A stretch of 64,000 bases of DNA from Novakomyces olei (GCA_016906335.1 JADEYG010000012.1:1178501-1242500), one strand, 5' to 3'. Positions 1 through 11,960 are shown, counted from the stretch's first letter. Numbers and translations: made by a program. The notes: generated by a model from the sequence alone, not told the origin.

Positions 1-1106
1 ACAAATACCGAAGGTACACCATGTTGTAATTTTTTTAAAATAAATTGTGAAAGTAAATAGGAGGAAAATTCTTCCACATCAATCAACTCGTCCGCTAGCA
101 AGAGCGAAATGACGTCACTCTTAGGATATTGCTCCGCCAGTGTCTTGTAAAATCCGGCTGCATCGGTCTCCGTTCCAACCGACTTTTTGTATGACGTCAC
201 GTTGAGTTTGTTGTCGGGGTTAGTTTGCACCAAGGATTTATACAATTTTTGAGCTTCCGATAGACGGCCAGCTAAAAGCAAGCTTTTGGCTTGCATTTCC
301 TGCACTGTAGACTTGTCCAAGATTTGACTGCTCCATTTGCTGAGAAAGTTGTAGGCATTGTCGTACTCTTTAATCTCGATCAAGAGACCAGCGTGATACA
401 TGAGATTTTCACTATGCTCAAAATCATGCATCGTCGTAAACTCGGTTAAAGTATCCTCATAAGATTCCAGTACACGCAATGCTTTCTTAGTATCGCCTTT
501 CATGTGATGAGCAACAGCCAAAGCCGTCCAATTAGCCCGCATTCCCGGTTTTGCCTGTAACAAAATATTCCTTGTATCTACAAGACCAGACCATTGGCCG
601 AGTTGGCTTTGTAGTATAGCAAGATCACGAACTATTTGGATATTTTCCTTGTCAAATTTGAGAGAATTTACATAGCATTTGGCAGCTTCAGTATAATTCT
701 TGTCCATTCGGTGCATTATGCCGAAAACATGCCAGCAAACGGCACTAGTCAAATCATTGCGAAGTCCTTTACGGACATAATCATAGCCCTCTGTTGCGTT
801 GCCGTTACAGTTGAGCAGCAAGCCTTTTAAAGCCAGTGTTTCTGGTATAATTAGAATGACCCATTTGAAATACAAAAGTTAATAATAATATAATAATTGA
901 ATGATCTCAGGGCAAATCTTACCTCCATGATCCTGGCGCTTAGCAAGAATTTGATCGACCGCTTTTAGTCCCTTGTCGTACTCCTTGTTTTCATAATCGC
1001 GCTGTCATTAACAAACTGATGGCAGAGACAGGTATTGAGATCTTACCAAAGCATCTCGAAAAAGAGTTGCTTCTTTGCCTTGCAGCTGCCGCTTAACATT
1101 GGCCAT
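1..1106 (-). CDS. NAT1: NatA N-terminal acetyltransferase auxiliary subunit (Nat1/Naa15), 5' part
   Basis: This is the N-terminal part, about 326 codons, of the TPR-repeat auxiliary subunit of the NatA co-translational N-terminal acetyltransferase; the 3' part lies beyond the left edge. Exons are 1047-1106, 923-1001 and 1-841, with introns of 45 and 81 nt. The spliced frame starts MANVKRQLQGKEATLF and runs through YENKEYDKGLKAVDQIL, LALKGLLLNC and CWHVFGIMHR, the helical-repeat signature of Naa15. In the family this subunit anchors the catalytic Naa10 to the ribosome. The start is the first in-frame ATG, just before the small first exon. It is divergent from TAP42, with about 340 bp between the two starts. 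The family assignment is firm; the exact splice sites are by eye. Confidence 0.9.
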
Positions 1107-1445
1107 TACGGGTCAAAGATAAATTTCCACAATTGCCAAGGTTTCAGTTGCTGCTATTATTTGGAAATATTCGACAATGATCGGCCTTTTACTGGCGCAA
1201 GGCAGGCTTCGGCAGGAAGAAAGGACGTGTTATTTTGATAATTGAAGAATTTGTATATAATAAAACATTGTTTTATATTTTAATAATTATTAGTCACAAA
1301 AGAATAACGTCGATTTATATTATAAATAATATCAGAATTAGCGGGCTTTAATATTCCTTCATTTTATTTGTTCCTTTATTTTATTTGTTCCTTTATTTTA
1401 TTTATTCGACTAATCTATATCGTACCGTCATAGAATTATATCATC
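1107..1445. other. NAT1/TAP42 divergent intergenic region
   Basis: This 339 bp shared promoter is A/T-rich. Near 1366-1406 a roughly 18-bp unit, TTCCTTTATTTTATTTGT, is repeated about three times, giving a pyrimidine-rich tract 40-80 bp before the TAP42 start. No other gene or motif is supported. Confidence 0.6.
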
Positions 1446-2552
1446 ATGTCAGGCTCTTTACAACCATCAGAGAAAAGCGTTAAAGCCCTGTTTGAGACTG
1501 CGCTCGCGGCTATCGTAAAGTACGATGACGCTCGTTCACAGGTAAGCTTTAGGCAAATCCACAAAACAAAAATCTAACGGAATCAGGCAGACTTGGATAA
1601 AGCTCTAGTGGCTCTTGCCGAGTGCCGACAATTGCTACGGCAGACAAGCGCTTACAGCAGCAATGAGACAGTTGAAGATCTTTCTACTGCGGCAATTCGA
1701 TATTTACTAGTTGATTTTTACCTTGGCGTTTACACTCTGCAGCAAGATGGTAGGGGGAAGGCGAGGCTACAGCTCCTCAGTCGATCACAGGTAAGTCAAA
1801 TTTTTTTTTTGTTTAAATCAAAGGAATACGTTTACGAATAAAAGGCCTTTTTTGTAGCTTTCCTTGCGCGTTGCGATTCATATGAACTCCTTTCGGCTCC
1901 GGATCGAGACTTATTCGAAGCTTGGCGTGAAGGATCCGAGCAGCCCGCGCCAGCAGTTTCGGCAGAAAAAGCCCGTAATGACCGTATTGCTCGGTATAAA
2001 AGGCAGAAGCAGTTAAAGTCGGAAATTGTGCTTCTTTCAAAATCAGCAGCAAACGATGACGAAAGCGACGGCGACGAGGTAAGAGGTCTCGCTTTGAAGC
2101 AAGTGGAGAGCGCTGTTATGGAAGCACTGGACAATTTATCGTCTATCGCTGCGGAAACGGAGCTTTTGCGATCCGCACTGGATGACTCATTATCATCAGC
2201 GGAAGAAGAACATGATAAGGATACACAAGTTGAAAGACTCTCCTCGACAGGACCTTTACTTGACCCAAAGGGACGGCCGTTGCGTCCATTTATTATCACA
2301 AGTAAACGGAACGATTTGAAAGGCAAAGTGTTTGGACCGGGATACAATTTGCCGACAATGACGGTTGACGAGTACCTGGACGAGGAATTACGACGTGGTG
2401 GCATCTTGCCCAAGGAGACAAAGGCTGAAACTAAAGAAGATCCGGATGATGAGGACGTAGTAGACCGCGAGACGTATAAGGCTCGTGAATGGGACGAGTT
2501 TGTCGAAGCGAACCCGAAGGGATCAGGGAATCGGATGGTAAATAGGGGTTGA
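1446..2552 (+). CDS. TAP42: TAP42/IGBP1-like PP2A-associated regulator
   Basis: Predicted 335-aa TAP42/alpha4 protein, which binds the catalytic subunits of PP2A-type phosphatases downstream of TOR. Exons are 1446-1541, 1587-1790 and 1845-2552. The family hallmark RIARYKRQKQLK is near residue 165, and the C-terminal region carries YNLPTMTVDEYLDEEL, a conserved TAP42 motif. The second intron's acceptor was chosen at the AG ending at 1844, because only that choice keeps the frame and restores AFFVAFLARCDSYELL. The later AG, after TTTTTTGT, would shift the frame. Length is close to the family norm (about 340-370 aa). Cytosolic. The nearest downstream gene is convergent. Confidence 0.92.
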
Positions 2553-3014
2553 CAAAGTGCCTCTGTGTGTACATATGTTCTAGGCGATAGTTCTTGATGA
2601 ATAAAATATAATTCAATTCAATTTAATCCGATTTAATTTAACGAAATAGAATAAGAATAGAATGAAAGAAGATTATTTCATTTTGTTAGACATTGAACTA
2701 CGGAGCACAATGCTTGTTTCAATGTTGTAATCTATACAAATCATAGTCAAAAACTTACATATTAACACCATGCATTATATGGTAGCCCTACTCCTAACGG
2801 ACAATTCGTACGAAACATACATAAATGAATTTAATTTTCAAATACCCGAACATATCCATATCATGCATGAATTTCATAATGCCCTATCCAACCCAAACAA
2901 ATATTGAAAATAGTAGCGAATAAAAGACATTTTGAATAAATAAACGAAAATAAACAGGTAAATAAACAAATGACAAATAATATCAAATAAAATGAAGCCA
3001 AATTAAAAATCCGT
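2553..3014. other. intergenic, tail-to-tail
   Basis: A/T-rich spacer of 462 bp between the convergent ends of TAP42 and a zinc-cluster factor. It holds AATTCAATTTAAT-type runs and several ATAAA-like sequences that could serve as 3'-end signals for both genes. Nothing else is seen. Confidence 0.6.
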
Positions 3015-5026
3015 TCAATACAATGACAGCCGAAATCCGTTTCGCGCTATATGATTAGTATAATACGAAAATTCAGCCTTCATCTTACCCATTTCCATAT
3101 ACAAAGCTTCAATACACACGCGATCTTGCTGCATATCTTGCCATTTCCAGACTTCACAAAGAGCATCCGAAAGCGCAGCTACACTGGCCAAACAAATTGA
3201 CTCCATCTGATCTAATCGGTTTTGCACATAAACCCGTTCCTCCCCAAACGCGTGTGACCCAGCAGAAAAAAAAGCAAATAATAAAGCGGCCGCCGTTCTT
3301 GCAGTAGTAGGAATTTTACGTGTGGCCTCTCTGATTGCCCTTACTTGAGTCTGGATATAGCTTGATGTAGAAGGCATATCCCGCAATCTACCATAGAAAT
3401 GTACAAGGGCAGCTGCATGGAAAGCTTCATCACAAGCCAATAATTGCTCTTCCTGAGACCCGGGAACAACGATCAAACCTACACGTTTAATTGCAGCCTC
3501 CTCATGAGCAAGCCAGAGCTCTTTTTCCAGACTAAGAATATCTGCTTCCAAGCTAGCATCTTTCAATTTCCGTGGCAAAATGTGTCGCTTCCGTTTCGTC
3601 AGAGTTACGAGACGAAGCAGCAATGGAGCCAGGCGAGAAGAAAACCCTAATAATGGATCCACAACTTTGCCTGATTCCGGATCGCTGGCCATTTCGTTCC
3701 AATATGTTTCAATTGGTGGATCATCTTTCTCATCAAATTCACCAACGCCGACAATTCCCAAATTGCAAACGAGAAAGGCATAAGTCAGCCATTTAAGGAG
3801 AAACCATTTATTATAACTCGCACCCATTTTTTGGTAAAGGCACTGAAAGGCAAAGTACTTTGCTCCATTTAAATGCGTTTGCCAGATAGCCGGCTGATTG
3901 CTATTGACAAAGGACGTACAAAGGGCTAGACAAGTAGCCAAACAAGTCTCGTGGTTTATCTTTCTGACACCGTCCGAAGCCATTGCTGCCTTAACATCTG
4001 CCTGCAAGCTAACAAAAGCCTTTCCATACAGTTCGTCGGTGAGGCTCGAGTAAAAATTGGTTGGCATACTGAGCTGTTTAGTACGATGCATTACCGCCAG
4101 ATGCAAAAGTGCGTAAACAAGGTGTGGAGTCTTCATCGCCATTGGTGCAAGTGTCCATACATAGGGCGTATCATACTCGTGAATAGCGCAGTACCGGGCT
4201 GTTCTTTGCAGGTAAAAGTCCCAAAAGAAAAGTAGTTGCGGAGAAGTCAGTATTTGATCGGGTACAGGCAGGCTCGTGTCGGGGCTAATCGACATGACAT
4301 GGCGCAGATCAACGTTTTGAAATGCCGGCCGAGCCGTACTAAACGCATCTCCCGCCGTTAAGTCTTGGACTAGAGCCATAAAGTCCTGTTCTGCTGCTTT
4401 TTGATCTGCAGTGTTTGGATGCCAGCGTACAGTGTTCCATTCTGCCGATTTGGGCCGAAGAAAAATATCTGCAGATCCATCTTCGCCTCTTTGTGCCGAG
4501 TACAGCCGAAGTCTTTTACGTACAAATCCTTCTTCTTCTTCTTCTTCGTCTTTTTCTTTTGTATTATATTCATCAAACTCTTCAGTTGCTCTACTTTCTT
4601 TTGCATGTCTTACTCCTTCCTCCTTGCCCCCTGCTTGTGCTCCTTGTTCCTCTTCAACAATCTCTTCATAATCCCTATTTCCAAGGCTTACAGCCTCATC
4701 AAAAGCAGTTATATTGCCCCTGTTTGTCACACCTTCTTCATTCTGAGGAGGCGAGAAAGGCGGAGACGCTATCCCCATAGGACCGCGTTGAGCAGAAAAA
4801 GACTCGACCACAGTCGGAGCTTTGACGTTCGGTGTCCATCTCAGTTCAAATTGATATACGCAGGACGAGTTGGTTTTACGGCACCGTTCGCACGCCGGCC
4901 GATCCAAATTGCACTATGCGTTAACAAGACTTTTATAGAATACGATTCTCAAGATACCTTTCGACGTCTTCTTTTGCATTCGAGGCAGCGGCCACGATTC
5001 CGTGTTATACGCGTCCGCTCGTCCAT
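3015..5026 (-). CDS. Zn2Cys6 transcription factor (first)
   Basis: Predicted 655-aa zinc-cluster transcriptional regulator. Exon 1 (4958-5026) encodes the first half of the binuclear cluster (RCLECKRRRRK) and exon 2 (3015-4913) the second half (CNLDRPACERCRK followed by a sixth Cys), giving the full C-x2-C-x6-C-x6-C-x2-C-x6-C spacing. The 44-nt intron falls exactly before the third Cys. Downstream come an acidic stretch with a Glu run encoded by GAA/GAG repeats (about 4500-4560), then a long helical region typical of the fungal-specific factor middle domain. The target is unknown. It reads away from the agmatinase gene in the same direction, about 680 bp downstream of it, so it is a plausible local regulator; that is inference. 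Confidence 0.88.
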
Positions 5027-5710
5027 TCGATCATGAAAGAGAAGAGTAATTATTGCCGTCCGAATTCGCTGCTTTTAGGTTCAGTCTGCTGATTACTGGC
5101 GTATCATAATTAATCGATTATACCCTATTAGAGTCGTAAATTTCATCATATTATCATGGACGAGATAAGCAAAGTCTAGATTAAAATAAACTCTTGGTGA
5201 GATACGCCGAGCATCTCATGATTTATACTTTGGAGAATACGGCAATTGATTCGGCTCGGCAAATCAAATCAAGAGCTGATACTTGAGACAGTAAAAACAT
5301 GGTTTTGAGACATTGTAGTGTAAATTGCGTGTACTCTACAGCGCCACTAAGCCCACTGTATAAATGTTTCACGATGTTAGTCATGAATTGTGTAACAGAT
5401 TCACATGCTATTTTATTTTAAGTTTACCCGCATGTTCACCTCGGCAGTTGGGAATCCCGATCGGATTCCGGGCAAAAGGTGCCTTCTTCAATATAAATTA
5501 CAAATTAAATTCTACCGCGATTCCTAGCGTCGAGTGTTGGATACACAAGACTCTCACAATAAACCCTACATTAAAAAAGTATATAAAAATCTTTTGATTT
5601 TTATCTAATGTCAAAAGACGTCTTTATTGTATGACCAATAATCAATCAGCCGTCCAATAATGGCATTTATTTGTATTTGATATTCATTATGCTTTCGTAA
5701 TTTCTGCAAA
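5027..5710. other. intergenic, no gene seen
   Basis: 684 bp lie between the start of the zinc-cluster factor and the end of the agmatinase gene. A 77-aa frame at 5364-5597 has no recognisable features and no codon signature. The stretch presumably holds the factor's promoter. No repeat is found. Confidence 0.5.
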
Positions 5711-6883
5711 TCACCATTGGGAATTCGGCCTGTCCGCAATCAAGGGCACTTTAACCATAAGACCCATGATTTCAAAAATCAAATCTGCTGCTGCCATCGT
5801 GGTAAGCTCGGCATTGGTATCATAAGCTGGTGCAACTTCCACGATATCGGCACCAACAAATTTGAGACCGTCCAGGCCGCGTACAATCTCACGCAGCTCG
5901 CGAGTGCTCCAGCCACCAGTCTCTGGGGTGCCAGTTGCGGGGGCAAATGCCGGATCAAGCGTGTCGATATCGATGGACAAGTAGACGGGATCGTCGCCAA
6001 TAGTTTCCCGAATCTTGCTAATGATTCCCTGGACACCCATGGTATCAATCTCCCGTGCCTCGACGATATGGAATCCACAAGAGGCATCGTTCTCATAGTC
6101 AGACATACCCGACAGTGTAGTGCGAATACCGGCGTGGATATTGCTGTTGTTGGAGATCAAACCTTCTTGCGCAGCGTGGTACCAGTATGTGCCGTGGTTT
6201 ACCGACGCAGTTTTAGACAGACTGCCGCCAAACACACTGGGCTTCCACGTATCCAAATGCGAGTCAAAGTGGATAACTTTGACAGGTCCGTAAGCAGAGT
6301 AGATACTGCGCATAAGTGGGAGAGAGATTGTATGGTCACCGCCGAGGGTAATGATACGCGGGAAAACCTTGCCGTTGCTGCCGAACCCAGGCTTGTCCGC
6401 ATAAGTAGAAGGCGCACGGTGCAGCAGATCCTTGTGCCCATCCTCAATCTGCTTAATAGCAAAAGCAGAATCGTAAGAAGTAGTAGCAACGTCACCGCAA
6501 TCGACCACGTTAGCCCATGAATTGAAGACGTTTACGTCGAGTGGGACGTTGTAGCCTCCGTACAAGTTGAGCCGGCGTGATCCCTGACGGATCCCGTTCG
6601 GGCCGAATCGGGCACCGGGACGGTACGACGTGCCAATGTCAAAGGGAGCGCCCATAATAGCGATATCAAAGTGGGTATCCTCGCCGAAGCATTGCTTGTA
6701 CGGCAGTTTGCCGAATGTTGAGATTCCAGAAAAGATGGAATCGGCCTGCTTACCTCCATCACCGGGGACTGCGCCATAGGCCTCAGCGTTCTCCGCACTG
6801 AATTGCATTTGGTGTTCATGGTTGTGGCCGGGATGGCCGCTCACCAGAGCGGCTACTGCAGCCAGAACTAAGGGAGCCAACAT
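5711..6883 (-). CDS. secreted agmatinase/arginase-family ureohydrolase
   Basis: Single-exon 390-aa ureohydrolase. The N-terminus has a clear signal peptide (hydrophobic residues about 1-16, ending ALVSG) followed by a His-rich GHPGHNHEH stretch. The two-manganese site is complete: H184 in GGDHTISLPLMR, D207/H209/D211 in FDSHLDTW, and D305/D307 in SIDIDTLDP. Agmatinases cleave agmatine to putrescine plus urea, and this subgroup (agmatinase rather than arginase) fits the sequence GTPETGGWSTRE best. Secreted relatives with signal peptides are known in fungi, including fission yeast. Its neighbours are a MATE transporter upstream on the same strand and a zinc-cluster factor downstream. A related guanidino substrate cannot be excluded. 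Confidence 0.88.
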   Translation of the reverse strand: MLAPLVLAAVAALVSGHPGHNHEHQMQFSAENAEAYGAVPGDGGKQADSIFSGISTFGKLPYKQCFGEDTHFDIAIMGAPFDIGTSYRPGARFGPNGIRQGSRRLNLYGGYNVPLDVNVFNSWANVVDCGDVATTSYDSAFAIKQIEDGHKDLLHRAPSTYADKPGFGSNGKVFPRIITLGGDHTISLPLMRSIYSAYGPVKVIHFDSHLDTWKPSVFGGSLSKTASVNHGTYWYHAAQEGLISNNSNIHAGIRTTLSGMSDYENDASCGFHIVEAREIDTMGVQGIISKIRETIGDDPVYLSIDIDTLDPAFAPATGTPETGGWSTRELREIVRGLDGLKFVGADIVEVAPAYDTNAELTTMAAADLIFEIMGLMVKVPLIADRPNSQW

Positions 6884-7838
6884 TGCCGGCTGATGGGGAA
6901 GAAGGGAGGCAGTTGAATTGATTAGGGGAGAAGAATTTTTAAGGAAGAATAAAAGGCACTTTCTTCTCCTGCCAGATACTCTTCTTTTTGCCGGCTACAC
7001 TAGTGGGTCGGGCCAGTATTTAAATTATACTTGTCGGAGCGCATTTGCGCTTCCGCTCACGCAGTTTCCCTGTTTGACAGGTCGACGCACTTTTCGGCCA
7101 CGATTCTCCGTCCCGTGAACGCGTGGAGCGCGATCATTGCCCGGGGCAAATCGCTTCCCAATTGGGTAATACGATGCGTGCCCGCCCACGCGCGCTTGTC
7201 AATCATAACGGTCCGTATAAAGACAAATTGGTTGGAATTATATAAAAAATTTATATATATACCGCTATTATTTTCGGGTCTATAAACTTATAGGGAACGC
7301 AATTTAGTCGCCGTCTGATCACCATTTAATAGTCGCCATTTAGTACGGTTTAATTCAGGTGCGCTCTCTCACCTTTCGACGTTCTACTTCTAATGCGTTG
7401 CTGTTGATCTGTTTATATTTCGTGATTAAATCGTTATTCCGAGTCTAACGCTCCTTGCTCCGTCTGAATATGTAAAATTGTCGAAAAGCAAAATATACAT
7501 GATTTCTATGTAGGAATCCAAGATTTAACGCAGCCCCAGACGAATCTGAAATTGAAAGCTCTCTTTTAATGATAGTATGGTGTTGTAGTGTATTGAACTA
7601 GAAATATTGTAAATACTACTCAATACAAAACTAATTAGAATGGATCAGTGTAGTTGACTGTTCATTAAATCTGGGTTCAACAGTAAACGTGCGTTTAGAT
7701 CTGGCAGAGAAAGAAATAAAACAAAAGACTACGTAGTGTGGTATTTGATTTAGCTGACAAACAAATTTATTCTTTTAGTTGTGATGCAATTTCCTTTTCT
7801 TAATCTATTCATGGTCAATATACACAATCCAAACCTGT
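6884..7838. other. intergenic, agmatinase promoter and MATE 3' end
   Basis: 955 bp. A pyrimidine/purine-mixed leader precedes the agmatinase ATG, and a GC-richer stretch lies at 7030-7200. Short frames of 66 and 84 codons there overlap and share no family signature, so no gene is called. The remainder is A/T-rich. Confidence 0.5.
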
Positions 7839-9251
7839 CTAGTCGTGAGCAAGACGTTCCTGTGCCTTTGTAACCTCCTTCTTCCAGTTTGTAATATAAA
7901 CAATGGTCCATTCGAGAATTCCCACGAGGAACAACGCAACGCACTGGCCGATCCAAAGTCCTGTTAATCCCCACCCATGAAATGCGAGGTAAACACCCGA
8001 GGGCAATGCGCCCGCATAATATGCGACAATATTGACGAGCGCTCCAATATGTTGTCGACCCATCCCACGCAGTGACCCACCACAGGACCCATTCAGGCCG
8101 TCTGCCACTTGGAAAGCGGCAACATACGGCATTACTTGCGCGACTAAACGTACAACATCTACGTCATCGCTAAAGATGCGGCCGTACACGTTTCTCACGG
8201 CCAGCATGATAATCATGACAACGCTGCCGGCGGCAATACTCACCCATGCGGCTACGTGGGCTGCACGAGCTGCGCCGCGAACATGGCGTTCTCCCAGCAA
8301 ATTGCCCACACGAGCCGACGCGGCCACACCGATACCAAAGGGAATAGTATTCAGGACTTGATCTGTCGTCATGATAACACTCTGTGCTGCCAACGGCACA
8401 GTACCAAGTCGGCCAGCAGCAAGGGCGACAATCTCAAAAGCCCACCACTCCGTGCCCACGTGAATTACACCCATAATAGCGAGACGCGCCACTGTTCCCA
8501 GATTAGCCCACGCTTCACGGGAAAACCCTGCCCAGCAGGCAGAGCCCTGTATGAACTTGCTGTAAAGGCACAGCAAAATAAAAGCGAGCCAATAAGAGAC
8601 ACCAGTAGCTAATGGGGCACCATCAAGGCCCCAACCCAAAGTGTGGACGGCGATATAGTTTAGGGCAAAATTAATCGGGGAGACAATGAGGAGGACAAAT
8701 GTGCCTGCTCTCATTATACCCTGTGCCTGCAAGTACTTTTTCACACTTTCAAACATAATGTAGCCGAGTCCACCGGGTATCAACAGACGCAGGAATCGGG
8801 CAGAAGTATGGGAAATATCAGCATCTTCACCTAAAGCCAAAAAAAGTGGCTCAGCAAAGTACCAGAGCACACACACTGGCACGTAAAACGCAGTCAATAC
8901 AATCATTGCCCGTTGTAGCAAGATGCCCATCTCTCGTGGATCTTTATTACTCGTAAAGCAAGTACTGCACAGCGTATCTAGGGCAGTAGTCCCCCCAAGT
9001 GCAATTAACCAGGCCGAAGACATGGCAAACATATAACTAAAGGCAGCAGTAGCTAACGCTTCGGCAGATAAACGGCCCACGACGAAAACTGACAAGGTTT
9101 GCAGCGAGTTTTGTAAAGTATAAGCCAGAATCACGGGGATAGATGACGACAAAATGCGTCCAAACTCTGAAGGAAGACTCGCCAATGGCTGAGAGTCATC
9201 GTCAGAGTGGTCGAGTAGCCGTGTACGCTCCGTCGCTACTTGTTCAGCCAT
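7839..9251 (-). CDS. MATE-family transporter
   Basis: Single-exon 470-aa multidrug and toxic compound extrusion protein with about 12 membrane segments. It has an N-terminal cytosolic LLDHSDDDSQ stretch and then typical MATE sequence: IPVILAYTLQNSLQ, a second-half repeat with PLAAQSVIMTTDQVLNTIP and GIGVAASARVGNLLG, and GMGRQHIGALVNIVAYYAG. MATE proteins exchange protons or sodium for organic cations. Vacuolar (yeast Erc1-like) or plasma-membrane location cannot be decided from sequence. It is transcribed away from an MFS transporter, with a 930-bp shared upstream region. It lies upstream of the agmatinase gene on the same strand, with 955 bp between them. Confidence 0.93.
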   Translation of the reverse strand: MAEQVATERTRLLDHSDDDSQPLASLPSEFGRILSSSIPVILAYTLQNSLQTLSVFVVGRLSAEALATAAFSYMFAMSSAWLIALGGTTALDTLCSTCFTSNKDPREMGILLQRAMIVLTAFYVPVCVLWYFAEPLFLALGEDADISHTSARFLRLLIPGGLGYIMFESVKKYLQAQGIMRAGTFVLLIVSPINFALNYIAVHTLGWGLDGAPLATGVSYWLAFILLCLYSKFIQGSACWAGFSREAWANLGTVARLAIMGVIHVGTEWWAFEIVALAAGRLGTVPLAAQSVIMTTDQVLNTIPFGIGVAASARVGNLLGERHVRGAARAAHVAAWVSIAAGSVVMIIMLAVRNVYGRIFSDDVDVVRLVAQVMPYVAAFQVADGLNGSCGGSLRGMGRQHIGALVNIVAYYAGALPSGVYLAFHGWGLTGLWIGQCVALFLVGILEWTIVYITNWKKEVTKAQERLAHD

Positions 9252-10182
9252 ATTCGTGACAGACTTGTCTCTTCTCTCTTATAACGTCTCGGGCGCAGCA
9301 ATTTGATCTAGTTTTCCCAATCAATGGACCAATTGGCCTTGCTGACAAACAGTACAAGCCCAGTGCCTCCCTTGGCAGAATCCGAATTAGCCTTAATACC
9401 TTTAGCTGCAAACCAGTCTCGCCCTGCTGATCTGCCCAGTGTCCTTACCGAGGCAGTCTTTATAAAGTATACTATAGCTTCAGCAAAGGGACCTTGGCAC
9501 TATTGTATTGTTATATAAAGTACGTTTGTCCGGGCCTTTACCCTTCCGTCGAGTCCCTTCACGCTGATTAGAACTTTTCCATATATTATTCTACTGCGTA
9601 GAAGCCCGCCTAACTATTCCGAATAGGGAAGCCAATAGCGCCCTCTGGAAAAGGATAATCAGCGCGTACCGAAAACTTTATCTGCATAGGAGCGTTTCGA
9701 CGCCCGATAATTATTAGGCGATGAGTTACGAACATTAATATTCAAGTTAGCTTTTGATTTGCAAAACTGGCCAGCCATTTAAATCCGAGATTTATCTGCG
9801 GAGCCTAAATAAACCTAAATAAAGTAAAAGTAAATGAAACCAAATGAAACCAAATGAAACCAAATAAAACCAAATGAAACTAAGCGAAACTAAACGAAAC
9901 TAAATATATAAACGCTACTATGAAATAACAAAAGTATCGGCAGGCGCATATAGTTTACTAGGAACAATTTGAAAAATTATTTATACACAAAAGTAACACA
10001 ATATGCGTGCGCTAATATGATAAGATCGTATTTAATTCGGAACGACGTATCGTTTGACAGGTATCCCACGCGATAGCGCAACTGATAACCTGCCTGACGT
10101 GTTTTCCATAGACCGTCAAATCGGGCCTTTATATATTCCGTTCTGCCACATTGCAATTTTTTAATAAACTGCCAATTGTAAA
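9252..10182. promoter_or_regulatory. divergent promoter region between MATE and MFS transporter genes
   Basis: A 931-bp region between two divergent transporter genes. It contains a seven-copy 10-bp tandem array (listed separately) about 280-350 bp before the MFS start. A 64-codon frame at 9324-9518 has no family signature and is not called. Co-regulation of the two transporters from here is inference. Confidence 0.5.
9832..9904. repeat. 10-bp tandem repeat array, about 7 copies
   Basis: The unit ATGAAACCAA recurs in exact 10-bp register. Later copies vary to ATAAAACCAA, ATGAAACTAA, GCGAAACTAA and ACGAAACTAA. All keep the core (A/G)AAAC(C/T)AA. It lies in the promoter region shared by the MATE and MFS genes. 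Confidence 0.85.
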
Positions 10183-11960
10183 ATGGCTGTGCCGTCAAGG
10201 TCAGCCTCTCCGTCAGAGAAAAATGTGATCCCTTTAAAAGATGTCCGTGGAGACAATAATGAAAATCGCGGCACAAAAGAAGGCGACCAAGCAGAAGGCA
10301 CAGAGGGCGAAGTATACGTTACCAACGTGCAACAAGGCCATGAAGTCGCGCTCTATCCAATGCCAACGGTCGACCGATTCGATCCATTGAACTTTCCGCG
10401 CTGGCGTAAATACTTGATTCTGGCTATCGTCATGTTCAATTACTTTCTGTTCACCTATTTAACAACGACTACGTAAGTGAAATTAAGGTTCTCCTATTTG
10501 CCTATGCACATTTGCTTTTGTGTACACACAAACACAAGCTACTCATGATCAATGATCTTGTTTACCGTGCATAACTAATTTCTGTCAATTTGCGCAACCA
10601 TTCTTTGTAGCTATTTTATCTGATCGTATATCTAACCAACAGTGTCCCCACATTTACTGCCCTGCAAGATACATATGGCATTTCATACTCAGAAGTCAAT
10701 TGGACCGTTGCCATCCCGGCCCTCGGTCTGGCTGTGGGCCCATTGTTTTGGTCCAGTTTTGCTTCGATTTGTGGTCGCAGAATCATAATGATATTGGGCA
10801 CTATCATCTCTCTTGCCGCCACAATTGGTGCTGCCTGGGCTGATAATTACGGAGGATACATGGCCGCCCGATTCTTCCAAGGCTTTGGGGTCAGTCCTGC
10901 TGCCACTGTCGGTCTCAGTATAATAAATGATATTTTCTACGAACACGAACGCGGCCAAAAGACTGGGTTATGGGTGCTCTCTCTCGATATGGGCCTGCTT
11001 GTGGGTCCACTGATTGGAGGCTTTATCGCAATCCCCGATTATCGCTGGCCGCAATGGCTTATGATTATCTTTTTCGGAGTCCAGCTTATGCTGCAAGTGC
11101 TTTTGCTACCAGAAACTCTTTACCCTCGTGGATACATGTTGAGCAACGGTTATGGTATCGGGAGCACAAGATCGGAATCCGCTTCAAAGGAAGCTATTCC
11201 CCTTGACTTCAAGCGGACTACGCAACTTCCCTTCTTCAATTTCCGTAAAGTACCCATGGTCGTGCAAGTTAAACCGTGGGCGGCAATACTTAATTTTCTT
11301 CGGCTCTGGATGTACCCGAATATCTCGTTTTCGGTGTTCGTTTATTGCTTCCTCTGGTATTGGTGGGTGCTTTCTGTGTCGACTATGATTCCTGATGCTT
11401 ATGCAAACTATTCACCACAAATCCAGGGCCTGCTTTTCCTCGGGCTCATTATTGGAACGTTGATTTCCGAGGTGTTTTTCAGTGGAACATTGAGCGATAT
11501 TATTGTGAAAAAACTGAGTGAGCGGTACGGGAAGCGAACCCCAGAGATGCGTCTTTGGCTCGCTTACCCCGCAGCTATTCTATCTTTTGTCGGATTAGTT
11601 ATTTTCGGAGTTGCAGTACAGCGAGAATACCATTGGATTGTGAGTCAAGTTGGCCTAGCTCTTTTTGCCGCTGGACTGCAAACAGGAAATACCGTTGTTT
11701 CTTCGTATATTGTCGACGTCTACCCCGCCTATACGATGGATGTAATTACATTTTACTCGGTCATTCTCAACTTGTCGGCGTTTATTGATCCATTCTTTAT
11801 AGCCAATTGGACCTATGCGAACGGGTATACCTGGTGCTTCACGGCCCAAGGTTTGCTTTGTTTGGCCGGCGGAGTTGGGCTGGCAATTCTACACTTTTTT
11901 GGTGCTACTTGGCGAGAGCGGGTAGGCATACCTCGGTGGGCTGCTGCGACAGAGTCATAG
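10183..11960 (+). CDS. MFS transporter, DHA1 drug/polyamine type
   Basis: Predicted 535-aa major facilitator. Exons are 10183-10472 and 10643-11960 (170-nt intron, acceptor CCAACAG). A cytosolic N-terminus of about 80 residues contains VDRFDPLNFPRWRKY, typical of fungal DHA1 proton antiporters, followed by about 12 membrane segments. The loop 2-3 signature is degenerate (SICGRRIIMILG). ARFFQGFG and LLVGPLIGG (the antiporter motif C) are present, and LLLPETLYPR ends the first half as in the Hol1/Tpo-related clade. Substrate is unassigned; drug or polyamine/cation transport is the family expectation. It is divergent from the MATE gene and is followed by a zinc-cluster factor on the same strand. 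Confidence 0.9.

Noticed and set aside
6918-7285. Overlapping 66- and 84-codon frames upstream of the agmatinase gene
   Set aside because: They overlap each other in different frames, carry no domain and lie in the expected promoter.
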